Part shown: piece by piece, positions 20,496 through 29,622 of the stretch
Layout of the letters: every line of letters begins with the position of its first letter
Position numbering within the stretch: position 1 is the stretch's first letter
From: Devosia sp. YIM 151766
GTDB taxonomy: Bacteria > Pseudomonadota > Alphaproteobacteria > Rhizobiales > Devosiaceae
DNA length: 64,000 nucleotides
Assembly (NCBI RefSeq): GCF_030285925.1
Contig: NZ_CP127251.1
Coordinates: forward strand, 620,001-684,000
Reading direction: 5' to 3'
Translations under genes and position numbers: made by a program
The notes under the pieces: generated by a model
Databases searched by the model: none
The model's input: only the letters and a program-made list of their open reading frames with translations
Told to the model about the DNA's origin: nothing

Positions 20496-20541
20496 GTCCG
20501 ATATGTCACTTTTGTCTGCCGGACCGGCCGACAAATCGGAC
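20496..20541. promoter_or_regulatory. Nested palindrome between ygfZ and pyrC
   Basis: Inner palindrome at 20511-20535: TTTGTC, one base, GCCGG, a central A, CCGGC, one base, GACAAA. An outer pair, GTCCGA at 20496-20501 and TCGGAC at 20536-20541, also matches as inverted repeat, although the left spacing is nine bases longer. It lies 24 bases from the ygfZ start and 28 from pyrC, so it may be an operator or promoter-overlapping structure acting on both genes. The binding protein is unknown. Confidence 0.5.
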
Positions 20542-20569
20542 AAGGCGAACGAGAGTAGGGAACCGAGAC

Positions 20570-21913
20570 ATGGCGCAGTATGACACGATTTTCAAGAACG
20601 CCACCTTGGTCAATCATGACGGCGAGGGGCTGGCCGATATTGCGGTCAGGCATGGCCGCATCGCCGCGCTGGGCCGCATCGACGGCAGCGCCGCCGAAAT
20701 CGTCGACTGCAAGGGCCTGCATATCCTGCCGGGCGTCATCGATACGCAGGTGCATTTCCGCGAGCCGGGCCTGACGCATAAGGAAGACCTCGAAACCGGT
20801 TCGCTCGGCGCGGTGATGGGCGGGGTGACGGGCGTGTTCGAAATGCCCAATACCCATCCGCTGACCATCAGCCGCGAGACCTTCGAGGCCAAGATCGCCG
20901 CCGGCACCGGCCGCATGCATTGCGATTTCGCCTTCTATATCGGCGGCACCCATGAAAATGTCGGTGAGCTGGCCGAGCTGGAAAAGCTGCCGGGCTGCGC
21001 CGGCATCAAGGTGTTCATGGGCTCGTCCACCGGTTCGCTGCTGGTGCAGGACGATGACGGGGTGGAAGCGATATTGCGGGCGATTTCGCGCCGCGCCGCC
21101 TTCCATTCCGAGGACGAATATATGCTGGAGGCGCGCAAGCATTTGCGCGTCGAGGGCGACCCGTCGAGCCACCCGGTCTGGCGCTCGCCGGAAGTGGCGC
21201 TCAATTGCACGAAAAGGCTGGTGGGCCTGGCGCGCAAGACCGGCAAGCGCATCCATGTGCTGCATATCTCGACCCGGGAAGAGATCGACTATCTCGCCGA
21301 TCACAAGGATGTGGCCAGCGTCGAGGTAACGCCGCATCACCTGACGCTGGACGAGACCGCCTATGAAAAGCTGGGCACCTATGCCCAGATGAACCCGCCA
21401 GTGCGCGATGCCGCGCATCGGACGGGGATATGGAAGGGCGTCGCCAATGGCGTCGCCGATATTCTCGGCTCCGACCACGCGCCGCATACGCGCGAGGAAA
21501 AGGACCATGCCTATCCGGCCAGCCATTCGGGCATGACCGGGGTACAGACGCTGGTGCCGACCATGCTGGATCATGTCAATGCCGGCAGGCTGAGCCTGCA
21601 ACGTTTCGTCGACATGACCAGCCATGGGCCGAACCGGCTGTTCGGCATCGCCAATAAGGGGCGGATCGCCGTGGGCTACGATGCCGACCTCACCATCGTC
21701 GACCTGAAGCGGCGCGAGACCATCACTAATGACTGGATCAAAAGCCGCGCCGGCTGGACCCCCTATGACGGAGTGAGCGTGACCGGTTGGCCGGTGGGCA
21801 GTGTGGTGCGCGGGCGCCGGGTGATGTGGCAGGGCGAATTGGTGACCCCGGGCGTCGGGCAGCCGATGCGGTTTGTCGAGGCTTTGGGGGGTGTTCTTGA
21901 GGGCACGGATTGA
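20570..21913 (+). CDS. pyrC: Dihydroorotase
   Basis: Cyclises carbamoyl-aspartate to dihydroorotate in pyrimidine synthesis. The 447 residues show the amidohydrolase metal site: DTQVHFREPGLTHKED with HxH, HVLHIST and a SDHAPHTREEK aspartate motif near the C-terminal third. The length fits the long (class I) dihydroorotase type. The metal-bridging lysine position appears to be shifted (GIKVFMGSSTGSLLV). The TGA stop at 21911-21913 is also the first three bases of dispersed repeat copy B. Confidence 0.92.
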   Translation: MAQYDTIFKNATLVNHDGEGLADIAVRHGRIAALGRIDGSAAEIVDCKGLHILPGVIDTQVHFREPGLTHKEDLETGSLGAVMGGVTGVFEMPNTHPLTISRETFEAKIAAGTGRMHCDFAFYIGGTHENVGELAELEKLPGCAGIKVFMGSSTGSLLVQDDDGVEAILRAISRRAAFHSEDEYMLEARKHLRVEGDPSSHPVWRSPEVALNCTKRLVGLARKTGKRIHVLHISTREEIDYLADHKDVASVEVTPHHLTLDETAYEKLGTYAQMNPPVRDAAHRTGIWKGVANGVADILGSDHAPHTREEKDHAYPASHSGMTGVQTLVPTMLDHVNAGRLSLQRFVDMTSHGPNRLFGIANKGRIAVGYDADLTIVDLKRRETITNDWIKSRAGWTPYDGVSVTGWPVGSVVRGRRVMWQGELVTPGVGQPMRFVEALGGVLEGTD

Positions 21914-22028
21914 GGGTGGGTGTCGGAGCGGGGTCGAGGCTCCCGGATGTGCAGGAACCGCAGCACCCCCACCCCGGCCCTCCCCTCAAGGGGGAGGGGG
22001 CTAAGGGGCTCACGTTCCGAGACAATTC
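21911..22028 (-). repeat. Dispersed repeat, copy B (inverted relative to copy A)
   Basis: The reverse complement matches 8103-8222 end to end. Blocks in common include TTGTCTCGG, CCCCTTAGCCCCCTCCCCCT, GGTGCTGCGGTTCCT, CACATCCGG and GCTCCGACACC. The copy begins at the pyrC stop codon and fills most of the 200-base space to the next gene. Confidence 0.85.
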
Positions 22029-22113
22029 AAGGGCGCAAAGGGCCTAAACTTCCGGGAGCGCCTGAGCTCTGCCAGACCTTATCTTGAGGTCTGAAGGGGC
22101 GCCGATGCTGTCC

Positions 22114-22659
22114 TCAATCCCCGGCCACGAACGCCGACCATTCGCCGCTTTCGCTGATGAAGGTGCGCCAGTAGAACCAGCCGCCGAAATCCTTCAATCC
22201 GTCGATCTGCTCGCTGTCGAGCAGGCGATAGGCGTCGACGATTTGTTCGGGGGTGAGGGCATTGGGGTCGAGTTCGGCGAGATAGGGCCAGATGTAATAG
22301 GTTTCGCCCTCCCCATCGGGGTGGAAGGCATAGGGCTGGTCGAAAAGGTCGAGCAGCAGGCCCAGAACCTGCCGGCCATCGTCGTCCTCGGACACGTCCT
22401 TGAGATGGGCCAGCGCATCCACGGGGTCGCCGAAGCTGACATTGGGCGGGAATTGCTGGGCGTCGATGATGGGTTTCAGCGCCGCGATATCGCCGGTGCG
22501 GGCGGCGTCGATCAGCGCCTGGCGCTTGGCCCGGACGGGCGCGGGCAGGGCGGAAATGTCGGAGCTGATCTGGGGAATGGGCCAGACCCATTCCTCCTCC
22601 CGGGCGAGGGCGGGCATGGACAGGGCGAAACCGGCGGCGAGGGCTATGGCGAGGCGCAT
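22114..22659 (-). CDS. Hypothetical periplasmic protein
   Basis: 181 residues, family not recognised. MRLAIALAAGFALSMPALA is a clear signal peptide. The mature part is acidic, with ankyrin-like spacing (QALIDAARTGDIAALKPIID, DPVDALAHL) and a C-terminal GGWFYWRTFISESGEWSAFV segment rich in aromatics. The start at 22659 follows GGGAG. A longer frame in another phase covers the same region but has no signal peptide or coherent composition. Confidence 0.55.
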   Translation of the reverse strand: MRLAIALAAGFALSMPALAREEEWVWPIPQISSDISALPAPVRAKRQALIDAARTGDIAALKPIIDAQQFPPNVSFGDPVDALAHLKDVSEDDDGRQVLGLLLDLFDQPYAFHPDGEGETYYIWPYLAELDPNALTPEQIVDAYRLLDSEQIDGLKDFGGWFYWRTFISESGEWSAFVAGD

Positions 22660-22721
22660 GGTCGAAACTCCCGTTTGCGGCAGGTTGGGAGCAGAGTGTG
22701 CCATGGATATGGCGGCCCGGA

Positions 22722-23003
22722 TTATTGCAGCACGCGCTCGAGATTATATTCGCCGTTGCGGATGCGGTCGGGCAATTGCGAGATGAGGTCGGCAGTGGCC
22801 TCTTCGCCATGCAGGCGCACAAAAGTGGCGAGCGCCGCAAACAGCGAGGCATGGGCGAGCGAGGCGCTTTCGAGGCCGTCTTCCTCGGCGCCGTTCCAGG
22901 CTTCGGCCAGATATTCCAGCGCCAATTGGCGTTCGGCCTGATTGCGGTCGAACGGACCGGTCCCCGACGCTGGCGAAAAGATGGATTTGCTCGTGCTCAT
23001 CAT
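22722..23003 (-). CDS. Small conserved-looking hypothetical protein
   Basis: 93 residues, acidic and helical (QAERQLALEYLAEAWNGAEE, HASLFAALATFVRLHGEEAT), ending NGEYNLERVLQ. No signal or membrane segment. Two adjacent ATG codons (23003, 23000) are possible starts, with no strong ribosome site. Reading-frame preference and amphipathic helices support a real gene; the function is unknown. Confidence 0.5.
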   Translation of the reverse strand: MMSTSKSIFSPASGTGPFDRNQAERQLALEYLAEAWNGAEEDGLESASLAHASLFAALATFVRLHGEEATADLISQLPDRIRNGEYNLERVLQ

Positions 23004-23093
23004 GGCGGCATAACACGCAGCATGGCCCGGTGCGCGGGCGAAGTAATCCAAAGGTTAACGCCCGGTAGGCAATTGCCTGGCGGCGTTAACCCT

Positions 23094-23462
23094 CTATTCG
23101 GCAAACCGCGTATGGATTTCCCGCGAGAGCTGCTGCGCTTCGGTCAGGAGCCGGGTCAGGGCGGTGCGCGAGGCGGGGGTGCATTGCTTGTGGGAGCGGG
23201 CGAACGCGGTATAGCCGCCATTGAAGGCGCCGGCCAGCCGCTGGCGGCGATCCTCGTCCGGCTCGTCGAGCGCGATCAGCTCGGCCATTTCCGCCCGCCA
23301 GTCCTCGCTGCCCGCCTTGCAGAGCGGTTGCAGGAAATAGAGGCTGCCCATGATCTCGGCGAGGCGCTCCATCTGCCGCTGATAGGGCGGATCGATGGCC
23401 AGGGCGGGGCCGGCGAGGAACAGGCCCAGGCAGATGGAAGCGATGAAGCGGCGCAAAATCAC
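23094..23462 (-). CDS. TIGR02301 family exported protein
   Basis: 122 residues. The GTG at 23462, preceded by AAGGAC, starts ILRRFIASICLGLFLAGPALA, a signal peptide. The mature domain has QMERLAEIMGSLYFLQPLC with a conserved cysteine and a second cysteine near the end (HKQCTP), which matches my recollection of the TIGR02301 family found in alphaproteobacteria. The function is unknown. The Nudix gene upstream ends 50 bases away on the same strand. Confidence 0.65.
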   Translation of the reverse strand: MILRRFIASICLGLFLAGPALAIDPPYQRQMERLAEIMGSLYFLQPLCKAGSEDWRAEMAELIALDEPDEDRRQRLAGAFNGGYTAFARSHKQCTPASRTALTRLLTEAQQLSREIHTRFAE

Positions 23463-23512
23463 GGAATGTCCTTCGTCGTCGCCCGGCGAATGCGTGAAAA
23501 GTTCGGACCTAT

Positions 23513-23914
23513 CTACCAGTTTTCCCCCAGCAGCTTGAAGCATTCTCCGATCACGTCATCGAGCCGTGATGTGGTGCGCAGGGCCGGCAGCATGCCGGGA
23601 TCGGCCCATTTGTAGTCGGCGACTTCGTCGGACGGGCGGATGGTGCCGGAAAAATCGGTGGTGGCGAAGACGGCGAGGCGATAGGTGCCGTCGCGGCCCA
23701 GTTCCTGGGTGAGCGCGTGGCGCGGATTGCGGATCACCAGGCCCAATTCCTCCTCGATCTCGCGGATGGCGCATTGCTCCGGCGTTTCGCCCGGGTCCAT
23801 GCGGCCGCCGGGAAAGGTCCATAGGTTCTGGTAGGGCGCCTTGGCGCGCTTGATGATGAGGATGGTGCCGTCGCGTATGATGCCGACGCTGGCGGCATTG
23901 GGTTGGTCAATCAT
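23513..23914 (-). CDS. Nudix hydrolase
   Basis: 133 residues with a full Nudix box, GGRMDPGETPEQCAIREIEE followed by ELGL, which binds Mg and hydrolyses a nucleoside diphosphate linked to another group. The position of the box near residue 42 and the short length fit MutT/ADP-ribose-type enzymes. The substrate is not predictable here. The start at 23914 gives MIDQPNAASVGIIRDG; the longer frame upstream overlaps the SRAP promoter region. Confidence 0.85.
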   Translation of the reverse strand: MIDQPNAASVGIIRDGTILIIKRAKAPYQNLWTFPGGRMDPGETPEQCAIREIEEELGLVIRNPRHALTQELGRDGTYRLAVFATTDFSGTIRPSDEVADYKWADPGMLPALRTTSRLDDVIGECFKLLGENW

Positions 23915-23981
23915 GGCCCTTGAGCTGGTTTGCGATTCGCTTTGGGAGAGTCTACCTCTGGATCGGTAAAGGAGACACGTC

Positions 23982-24701
23982 ATGTGCGGACGCTATGCCT
24001 CGACATTGCCGCCGGAAACGATGCGGGAGCTGTATAAGCTGCTGAACAACGTCGAAATTGTGCCGCGCTACAATATCGCACCGACCCAGCCCATTGTCGC
24101 CATCTGGGAGGCAGCGGGGCGGCGCGAGGCGCATTTCGCCCGCTGGGGGCTGGTGCCCGGCTGGGTGAAGGACCCGCGCGACTTTCCGCTGCTGGTCAAT
24201 GCCCGCGCCGAAAGCATGGCGGACAAGCCGGCTTTTCGCGATCCGCTCAAGCATGGGCGCTGCCTCGTGCCGGCCAGCGGCTATTATGAATGGCATACCG
24301 GGCCGGACAAGCAGAAGCGGCCCTATTACATCACCCGCCAGGATGGCGCACCGCTGGCGCTGGCGGGGCTTTATGCGACCTGGTCCGGCCCCAATGGCGA
24401 GGAAGTCGACAGCGTCGCCACCATTACCGTGGCCGCCAATGCCCAGCTGGCGGCCATTCACCACCGCATGCCGGCCATCCTGCTCTCCGAGGCCGAGCAG
24501 GATGCCTGGCTGAATGTCCGCGACGTGCGGGCCCGCGAAGCGGTGCAGATGGCGCTGCCGCTGGCGGATGGGGTGCTGAAATTCCATCCGGTGTCGACGC
24601 GGGTGAATGCGGCGCGCGACGACGATCCCGGGCTGATCGCGGCACTGGCGGCGGCGGAGAAGACGCCGGCCGGCACAGGCGGGCAGATGAGCTTGTTCTG
24701 A
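23982..24701 (+). CDS. SOS response-associated peptidase (SRAP, YedK/HMCES)
   Basis: 239 residues. The protein forms a thiazolidine crosslink to abasic sites in single-stranded DNA through Cys2 after removal of Met1; MCGRYAS at the start is exactly the family N-terminus. Further motifs are YNIAPTQP, WGLVPGWV, NARAES, CLVPASGYYEW and the catalytic His in HHRMPAIL. The length is normal. An upstream GGAGACACGTC precedes the ATG. Divergent from the Nudix gene. Confidence 0.94.
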   Translation: MCGRYASTLPPETMRELYKLLNNVEIVPRYNIAPTQPIVAIWEAAGRREAHFARWGLVPGWVKDPRDFPLLVNARAESMADKPAFRDPLKHGRCLVPASGYYEWHTGPDKQKRPYYITRQDGAPLALAGLYATWSGPNGEEVDSVATITVAANAQLAAIHHRMPAILLSEAEQDAWLNVRDVRAREAVQMALPLADGVLKFHPVSTRVNAARDDDPGLIAALAAAEKTPAGTGGQMSLF

Positions 24702-24774
24702 CGGCCAGCCGGCATGGATTGCCTGTGCGAGTCGCGCCCCTATATCGGCACGCAAAACCGGCGCGGCACGGCCC

Positions 24775-25332
24775 CTACATGATGCCGAAATAGCCCAGGG
24801 CGTCGCCCATGGCGTCTTCTTCATAACCCAGATGCGAAAGCAGCACTTTTTCGAGTGCGTGATAGACCGTCTTGGTGTCCTCGAACCGCTCTGGCGTCGG
24901 TTCGCCGGCCAGGGCGTTGAGGGCGTCGATGAGGCGCAGCAGCAATTCATGCACCACCACATGCTCGGCCTGCAAGCGGTCGGCAATGGCCTTGAACACC
25001 GGACCCTGCTGCGCCAAAGCCGGGAACAAATGCGCATCCTCGATGGAGTGGTGGGTGTGGACGAATTGGCAATATTGGCCGCACAGATTGCCGAAACGGC
25101 GGAAATTGGACACCATTTCCATATTGCCGGTCTCGGCGGCGACCTGCGCCGGGGTGACCGTGCCGGCATGGGCGCGCTCGATCAGCTTGCCCAGCGTCAC
25201 CATATTGGCGCGCAGGTGATCGTGAATCTGTTTGAGATGTTCGCCCGCCGCCCGCTGTCCCGGGGTCAGCCCCTCGAGCTTGGGGGCCGCGGGGCGGGTG
25301 GCGTCGTCGAGAAATTCGATATCGTCAAGCAT
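24775..25332 (-). CDS. Hemerythrin-domain protein
   Basis: 185 residues of a four-helix hemerythrin-like fold. Candidate iron ligands are HLKQIHDHLRANM, CQFVHTHHSIEDAHLFPAL and LQAEHVVVHELLLRLID, with HxxxE-type spacing. Such proteins bind oxygen or NO or sense iron. The ATG at 25332 (MLDDIEFLDD) follows AAGGGC. The C-terminal KVLLSHLGYEEDAMGDALGY supplies another possible His/Glu pair. Confidence 0.75.
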   Translation of the reverse strand: MLDDIEFLDDATRPAAPKLEGLTPGQRAAGEHLKQIHDHLRANMVTLGKLIERAHAGTVTPAQVAAETGNMEMVSNFRRFGNLCGQYCQFVHTHHSIEDAHLFPALAQQGPVFKAIADRLQAEHVVVHELLLRLIDALNALAGEPTPERFEDTKTVYHALEKVLLSHLGYEEDAMGDALGYFGIM

Positions 25333-25401
25333 TGCCCTTAGATGGAGCAGGCACCGGCCCGATGCAAGAACCCACATCGAGAGAACCAAGGCACATGAGG
25401 C

Positions 25402-26817
25402 TCAGCCCAGCAGCTTGCCCGGATTGAGGATGCCGCGCGGGTCGAGCGCGGTCTTGATGGCCCGCATCATCTCCAGCGCCACCGGGTCCTTGACCTGTTT
25501 CAGCAGCCCGGTCTTGAGCTGGCCGATGCCGTGTTCAGCGGAAACCGAGCCGCCGAGCTTCAGCACGATATCATAGATGATGTCGTGCACGGCGTCGTCG
25601 AATTCGGCCATGAAGGCCTGGGGATCGGCGCCGACGGGCATGGAGAAATTGAAGTGGATATTGCCGTCGCCCATATGGCCGAAAGGCACCGGACGGATGC
25701 CGGGCACCAGCTTTTCGGCGGCGGCGGAGCCTTCGGCGATGAGGCGCGGAATGGCGGCGACGGGCACCGAGACGTCATGCTTGATCGAGGCGCCCTCGCG
25801 CGACTGGCACTCGCTCATCTGCTCGCGAAAGGCCCACATGCGGGTGCGGTCGGCGAGAGATTCGGCGATCACCGCGTCGGAAATCAGGGCTTTTTCGAAG
25901 GCGGTTTCAAGCGCGGATTGCAGCGAGCCGGGCTCGGTTCCGGCCATGCGGGTCAATTCGATCAGCGCATACCACGGCGAGGCGCTGGCGGAAGGATCGG
26001 CGTCCAGCATGGTGTGGCGGAGCTGGATGTCGAGGCCGATCCAGGGCACGAGCTCGAAGGCGTTGAGCCGCGAGCCGACCCGCTCGCGCATCAGCTGGAA
26101 CAGCGCCAGCGCCGCATCGGGCGAGGCGACATTGACCAGGGCGGTCTCGTAATCCTCGGGGAGGGGATAGAGTTTCAAACTGGCGGCGGTGATGATGCCG
26201 AGAGTGCCTTCGGCGCCGACCAGCAGGTCCTTGAGATCGTAGCCGGTATTGTCCTTCTTGAGCGCATTGAGCCCGTTATAGAGCCGGCCATCGGCCAGCA
26301 CCGCCTCGACCCCCATGGTCAGTTCGCGCGCATTGCCATAGGCCAGCACATTGACGCCGCCGGCATTGGAGGACAAGACGCCGCCAATGCGCGCCGAGCC
26401 CTGCGAGGCCAGCCAGAGCGGGAACATGGCGCCGGCCTCCTCGGCGGCCCGATGGGCGTTTTCGAGGATCACGCCCGCCTCGGCCACCATATAGCCGGCG
26501 GCACCGTCGAGCGAGCGGATGTGGTCGAGCCGGGCAAGGCTGAGGATGACTTCGTCGCCCCGCAGCGGCACTTGGGCGCCGACCAGTCCGGTATTGCCGC
26601 CCTGCGGAACGATGAAGACGCGGTTTTCGTGGGCCCAGCGCATGATCGCCTGTACCGCCGCGACATCGGGCGGGGTAACCACGGCGGCGGCGGCGGCGTG
26701 GAAGCGCTTGCGCGGCTCGTTGAGCCAGGCCCCCATCCTGCCGACCTCGCCGACGACATTGTCGCCGCCGACCAGGGCGGAAAGGGCGGAGACGATCTCG
26801 GCGGCGGAAAGGGGCAT
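25402..26817 (-). CDS. FAD-linked oxidase (D-2-hydroxyacid dehydrogenase type)
   Basis: 471 residues. N-terminal VAO/PCMH FAD-binding domain with VPQGGNTGLVGAQVP, GLVSSNAGG-like GGVLSSNAGGVNVLAYGN and VGAEGTLGIITAAS; C-terminal FAD-oxidase domain with GHMGDGNIHFNF and SAEHGIGQLKTGL. This set is typical of D-2-hydroxyglutarate or D-lactate dehydrogenases (GlcD group). The exact substrate is inferred, not shown. The ATG at 26817 begins MPLSAAEIVSALSALVGGD; an open frame upstream has low-complexity composition and is discarded. Confidence 0.86.
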   Translation of the reverse strand: MPLSAAEIVSALSALVGGDNVVGEVGRMGAWLNEPRKRFHAAAAAVVTPPDVAAVQAIMRWAHENRVFIVPQGGNTGLVGAQVPLRGDEVILSLARLDHIRSLDGAAGYMVAEAGVILENAHRAAEEAGAMFPLWLASQGSARIGGVLSSNAGGVNVLAYGNARELTMGVEAVLADGRLYNGLNALKKDNTGYDLKDLLVGAEGTLGIITAASLKLYPLPEDYETALVNVASPDAALALFQLMRERVGSRLNAFELVPWIGLDIQLRHTMLDADPSASASPWYALIELTRMAGTEPGSLQSALETAFEKALISDAVIAESLADRTRMWAFREQMSECQSREGASIKHDVSVPVAAIPRLIAEGSAAAEKLVPGIRPVPFGHMGDGNIHFNFSMPVGADPQAFMAEFDDAVHDIIYDIVLKLGGSVSAEHGIGQLKTGLLKQVKDPVALEMMRAIKTALDPRGILNPGKLLG

Positions 26818-26932
26818 GGCAGATCCGGATTTGGGCGACGTTCGAGAGGGCGAGCTTGTCCGCCCCGGACTCCATGTGCCACAAGCAGGCAGACGACTCC
26901 AGCATAGGACGCGCCAAGCCGCGCGAGACGAC

Positions 26933-27553
26933 ATGACCTCCCTAAACTGGCCGGAAATCTATTTCATCCGGCATGGTGAAACGCCCTGGAACGCCGAACG
27001 CCGCTATCAGGGCCGCAAGGACATCCCGCTCAACGACAAGGGCAAGGGCCAGGCCAGCCAGAACGGCAAGATTCTGGCGGCCTTGTTTGCGGCGCGCGGG
27101 CTCGATCCGGCGGTGTTCGAATGGCATGCCTCGCCGCTGGGACGCACGCGCGAAACCATGGAACGGGTGCGCATGGGCTTTGCCCAGCACCTGCCCGAAG
27201 TGCAGTTCGACGTGCGGCTGATGGAAATCAGCTTCGGCGTGCTCGAAGGCAGCCTGCACGAGGAATTGCCCGCCAATATGGCTTTGGCGCCAGGCGAGCG
27301 CGACGAGACCTATTGGGATTTCCGGCCGGAAAACGGCGAGAATTACCGCGATGTCGAGGCGCGGCTGAACGAATTCGCCGCCGTGCTCAACGGGCCGTCG
27401 GTGGTGGTGGCCCATGGCGGCATCGCCCGCACCCTGCGCGTCCTGATCGAGCGGGCGCCGGTGGTCGACGTGATCAACTGGGCGCCGCCGCAAGATGTGA
27501 TCATGCATTTCACGCCAGGCCGGATGGAACTGATCGGAGTGGGCGACGTCTGA
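26933..27553 (+). CDS. Histidine phosphatase family protein
   Basis: 206 residues of the phosphoglycerate-mutase-like superfamily. The phosphohistidine motif IYFIRHGETPWNAE is near the N-terminus, the second active-site His is in VVVAHGGIARTLRVL, and ASPLGRTRETME supplies the usual arginine region. Many such proteins are broad phosphatases. The start at 26933 is chosen because the homology begins seven residues later; the frame extends far upstream over the oxidase gene antisense. Confidence 0.87.
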   Translation: MTSLNWPEIYFIRHGETPWNAERRYQGRKDIPLNDKGKGQASQNGKILAALFAARGLDPAVFEWHASPLGRTRETMERVRMGFAQHLPEVQFDVRLMEISFGVLEGSLHEELPANMALAPGERDETYWDFRPENGENYRDVEARLNEFAAVLNGPSVVVAHGGIARTLRVLIERAPVVDVINWAPPQDVIMHFTPGRMELIGVGDV

Positions 27554-27613
27554 ACTTGTTGCGGGGGCGTTTCGGGCCTATTTTGAAGAGGCTGGCTTCC
27601 AGAGGAGGCGTAA

Positions 27614-27865
27614 GTGAATGAGATCGTTACGCGGATAATTCGGGACGGTGACCGGCGCGTCATCGAGATTCCGAAGGAATTTGCGACTGCTGATACCGAG
27701 GTAACCATTCGCCAGGACGGCGGCGCCCTGATCGTTGAGCCTGTCACACCCTCGAAGGCGAAGCCGAAGACCTGGGCGGAGATTCTCGATCAGATGGAAA
27801 CCATCGACGTGGATTGGCCCGACGTTGACGAGGGCCTGCTGCCGACCGACGACGTCAACCTTTGA
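27614..27865 (+). CDS. AbrB-fold antitoxin, VapB type
   Basis: 83 residues. The N-terminus (VTRIIRDGDRRVIEIPKEF) resembles a swapped-hairpin AbrB/MazE DNA-binding domain, and the acidic C-terminal tail (WPDVDEGLLPTDDV) would bind the toxin. GTG start with an exact GAGGAGG site at 27602. The toxin gene overlaps its stop codon by four bases, the classical antitoxin-toxin order. Confidence 0.8.
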   Translation: MNEIVTRIIRDGDRRVIEIPKEFATADTEVTIRQDGGALIVEPVTPSKAKPKTWAEILDQMETIDVDWPDVDEGLLPTDDVNL

Positions 27866-28269
27866 GCGAGCTTCAAATCATGTTGGACACGAACATCGTG
27901 TCCGACTTCATGCGCTATCCCGAAGGCGTGGTTGGTCAGCGTCTGCGGGCCTATGGTATCGGCCGCGTGTGTATTTCGGCCATCGTCCTCGCGGAGTTGC
28001 GGTACGGAATTGTGCGCAGCGGATCGGGCCGGCTGGCCAGGCAGATGTCCTGGGCCCTTGAATTCATGCAGATCATGCCCTTCGATATTCCCGCAGACCG
28101 GGCCTATGCCGAAATCCGCAGCGCTTTGGAAGGGCAGGGCCGCCCAATCGGCCCGATGGATATGCTCATCGCTGCCCATGCACTGGCGCTCGATGTCGTC
28201 CTCGTCACGGCCAATGTCCGCGAATTCACGCGCGTTCCCGATCTCCGGGTCGAAAACTGGCTCGATTGA
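27862..28269 (+). CDS. PIN-domain toxin, VapC type
   Basis: A PIN-domain endoribonuclease of up to 135 residues. Conserved acidic positions appear in MLDTNIVSDFM (Asp), AIVLAELRYGI (Glu) and PMDMLIAAHALAL (Asp), the last being the central pair. VapC toxins cleave tRNA or rRNA. A TTG at 27862 overlaps the antitoxin stop; an ATG at 27880 would give the more usual short N-terminus (MLDTN), so the true start is uncertain. Confidence 0.85.
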   Translation: MSELQIMLDTNIVSDFMRYPEGVVGQRLRAYGIGRVCISAIVLAELRYGIVRSGSGRLARQMSWALEFMQIMPFDIPADRAYAEIRSALEGQGRPIGPMDMLIAAHALALDVVLVTANVREFTRVPDLRVENWLD

Positions 28270-28318
28270 CCTGACGCCCCGCGCTCCCTAGAAAGCCCTC
28301 AACCCAAGGGGCTGCGCC

Positions 28319-29434
28319 ATGTCTTTCAATACGTTCGGGCATCTTTTCCGTTTCACCACCTGGGGCGAGAGCCATGGGCCGGCTTTGGGCGTGGTGGTGG
28401 ATGGCTGCCCGCCCAATATCGCGCTGACGCCGGACATGATCCAGCGCGACCTCGATCGGCGCAAGCCCGGGCAATCGAAATATACCACCCAGCGCCGCGA
28501 GGCCGACCAGGTGAAAATCCTCTCCGGCGTGTTCGAGGACGAGCGCAGCGACGGGCCGCGCACCACCGGCACGCCGATTTCGCTGCTGATCGAAAATACC
28601 GACCAGCGCTCCAAGGATTATTCGGATATCCGCGACAAATATCGCCCGGGCCACGCCGATTATACCTATGACCAGAAATACGGCATTCGCGACTATCGCG
28701 GCGGCGGACGCACCTCGGCGCGCGAGACCGCGGCGCGGGTGGCCGCCGGCGCGGTGGCGCGGCAGGTGCTCACGGGCGTGACCATCAGGGCGAGCCTGGT
28801 GCAGGTGGGGCCGCACAAGATCGATTATGCCAATTTCGACTGGGACCAGGTGGGCCAGAACCCGTTCTTCTGCGCCGACGCCCAGGCGGCGGCGCTCTGG
28901 GCCGATTATCTCGACACCATCCGCAAGCAGGGCAATTCGGTCGGCGCCGTCATCGAAGTGGTGGCCGAGGGCGTGCCGGCGGGCTGGGGCGCGCCGATCT
29001 ATGGCAAGCTTAGCGCCGACCTGGCTTCGGCGATGATGAGCATCAATGCGGTCAAGGCGGTGGAAATCGGCGCCGGTTTCGAGGCGGCGAGCCTGACCGG
29101 CGTGGACAATGCCGACCAGATGCGCGCCGGCGCGGAGCGGCCCTATTTCCTCTCCAATAAGGCCGGGGGAATTCTGGGCGGCGTGAGCAATGGCGATCCG
29201 ATCGTCTGCCGCTTCGCGGTCAAGCCGACCTCCTCGATCATCACCCCGCGCCAGACGGTGACCATCGCCAATGAGGACACCGATATCGTCACCAAGGGCC
29301 GTCACGACCCCTGCGTGGGCATCCGCGCCGTGCCGGTGGGCGAGGCGATGATGGCGCTGGTGCTGGCCGACCACATGCTGCGCCATCGCGGCCAGACCGG
29401 GCGCGAAGGCGCCGTGGGGTTCCAGCGGGACTGA
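28319..29434 (+). CDS. aroC: Chorismate synthase
   Basis: The last shikimate-pathway step, converting EPSP to chorismate with reduced FMN. The 371 residues include the family signatures [23 protein letters not shown]-like [33 protein letters not shown] and FRPDLAIVP-type ending replaced by [17 protein letters not shown]. Full length. It follows the toxin-antitoxin pair by 49 bases. Downstream is a 445-base repeat-rich space. Confidence 0.95.
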   Translation: MSFNTFGHLFRFTTWGESHGPALGVVVDGCPPNIALTPDMIQRDLDRRKPGQSKYTTQRREADQVKILSGVFEDERSDGPRTTGTPISLLIENTDQRSKDYSDIRDKYRPGHADYTYDQKYGIRDYRGGGRTSARETAARVAAGAVARQVLTGVTIRASLVQVGPHKIDYANFDWDQVGQNPFFCADAQAAALWADYLDTIRKQGNSVGAVIEVVAEGVPAGWGAPIYGKLSADLASAMMSINAVKAVEIGAGFEAASLTGVDNADQMRAGAERPYFLSNKAGGILGGVSNGDPIVCRFAVKPTSSIITPRQTVTIANEDTDIVTKGRHDPCVGIRAVPVGEAMMALVLADHMLRHRGQTGREGAVGFQRD

Positions 29435-29450
29435 GGGGCGTTCCCATGTC

Positions 29451-29530
29451 GACCTCAGATTGAGATTGTCGAGCAGGGTCGGGAACTCAATGGCCGCGAC
29501 CTCGCCCTTCGACAGGCTCAGGATGAGGTC
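29451..29530. repeat. P1 palindromic repeat pair
   Basis: Two units: a degenerate GACCTCAGATTGAGATTGTC and a better GACCTCGCCCTTCGACAGGC...GAGGTC followed by TATGG. It lies just downstream of aroC in the 445-base space that separates aroC from the convergent MBL gene. Confidence 0.75.
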
Positions 29531-29622
29531 TATGGGGGAAATGTTTGCGGGGAGTTGCTGGTGAGGTTCGCTCCCCTCGAAAGGCCATCCGCTATGGCGT
29601 GGATGGCGCTTTCTTCTCGGAT

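Noticed and set aside
25531..26907. 458-codon plus-strand frame opposite the FAD-linked oxidase
   Set aside because: Shadow frame; the oxidase motifs on the minus strand are clear.
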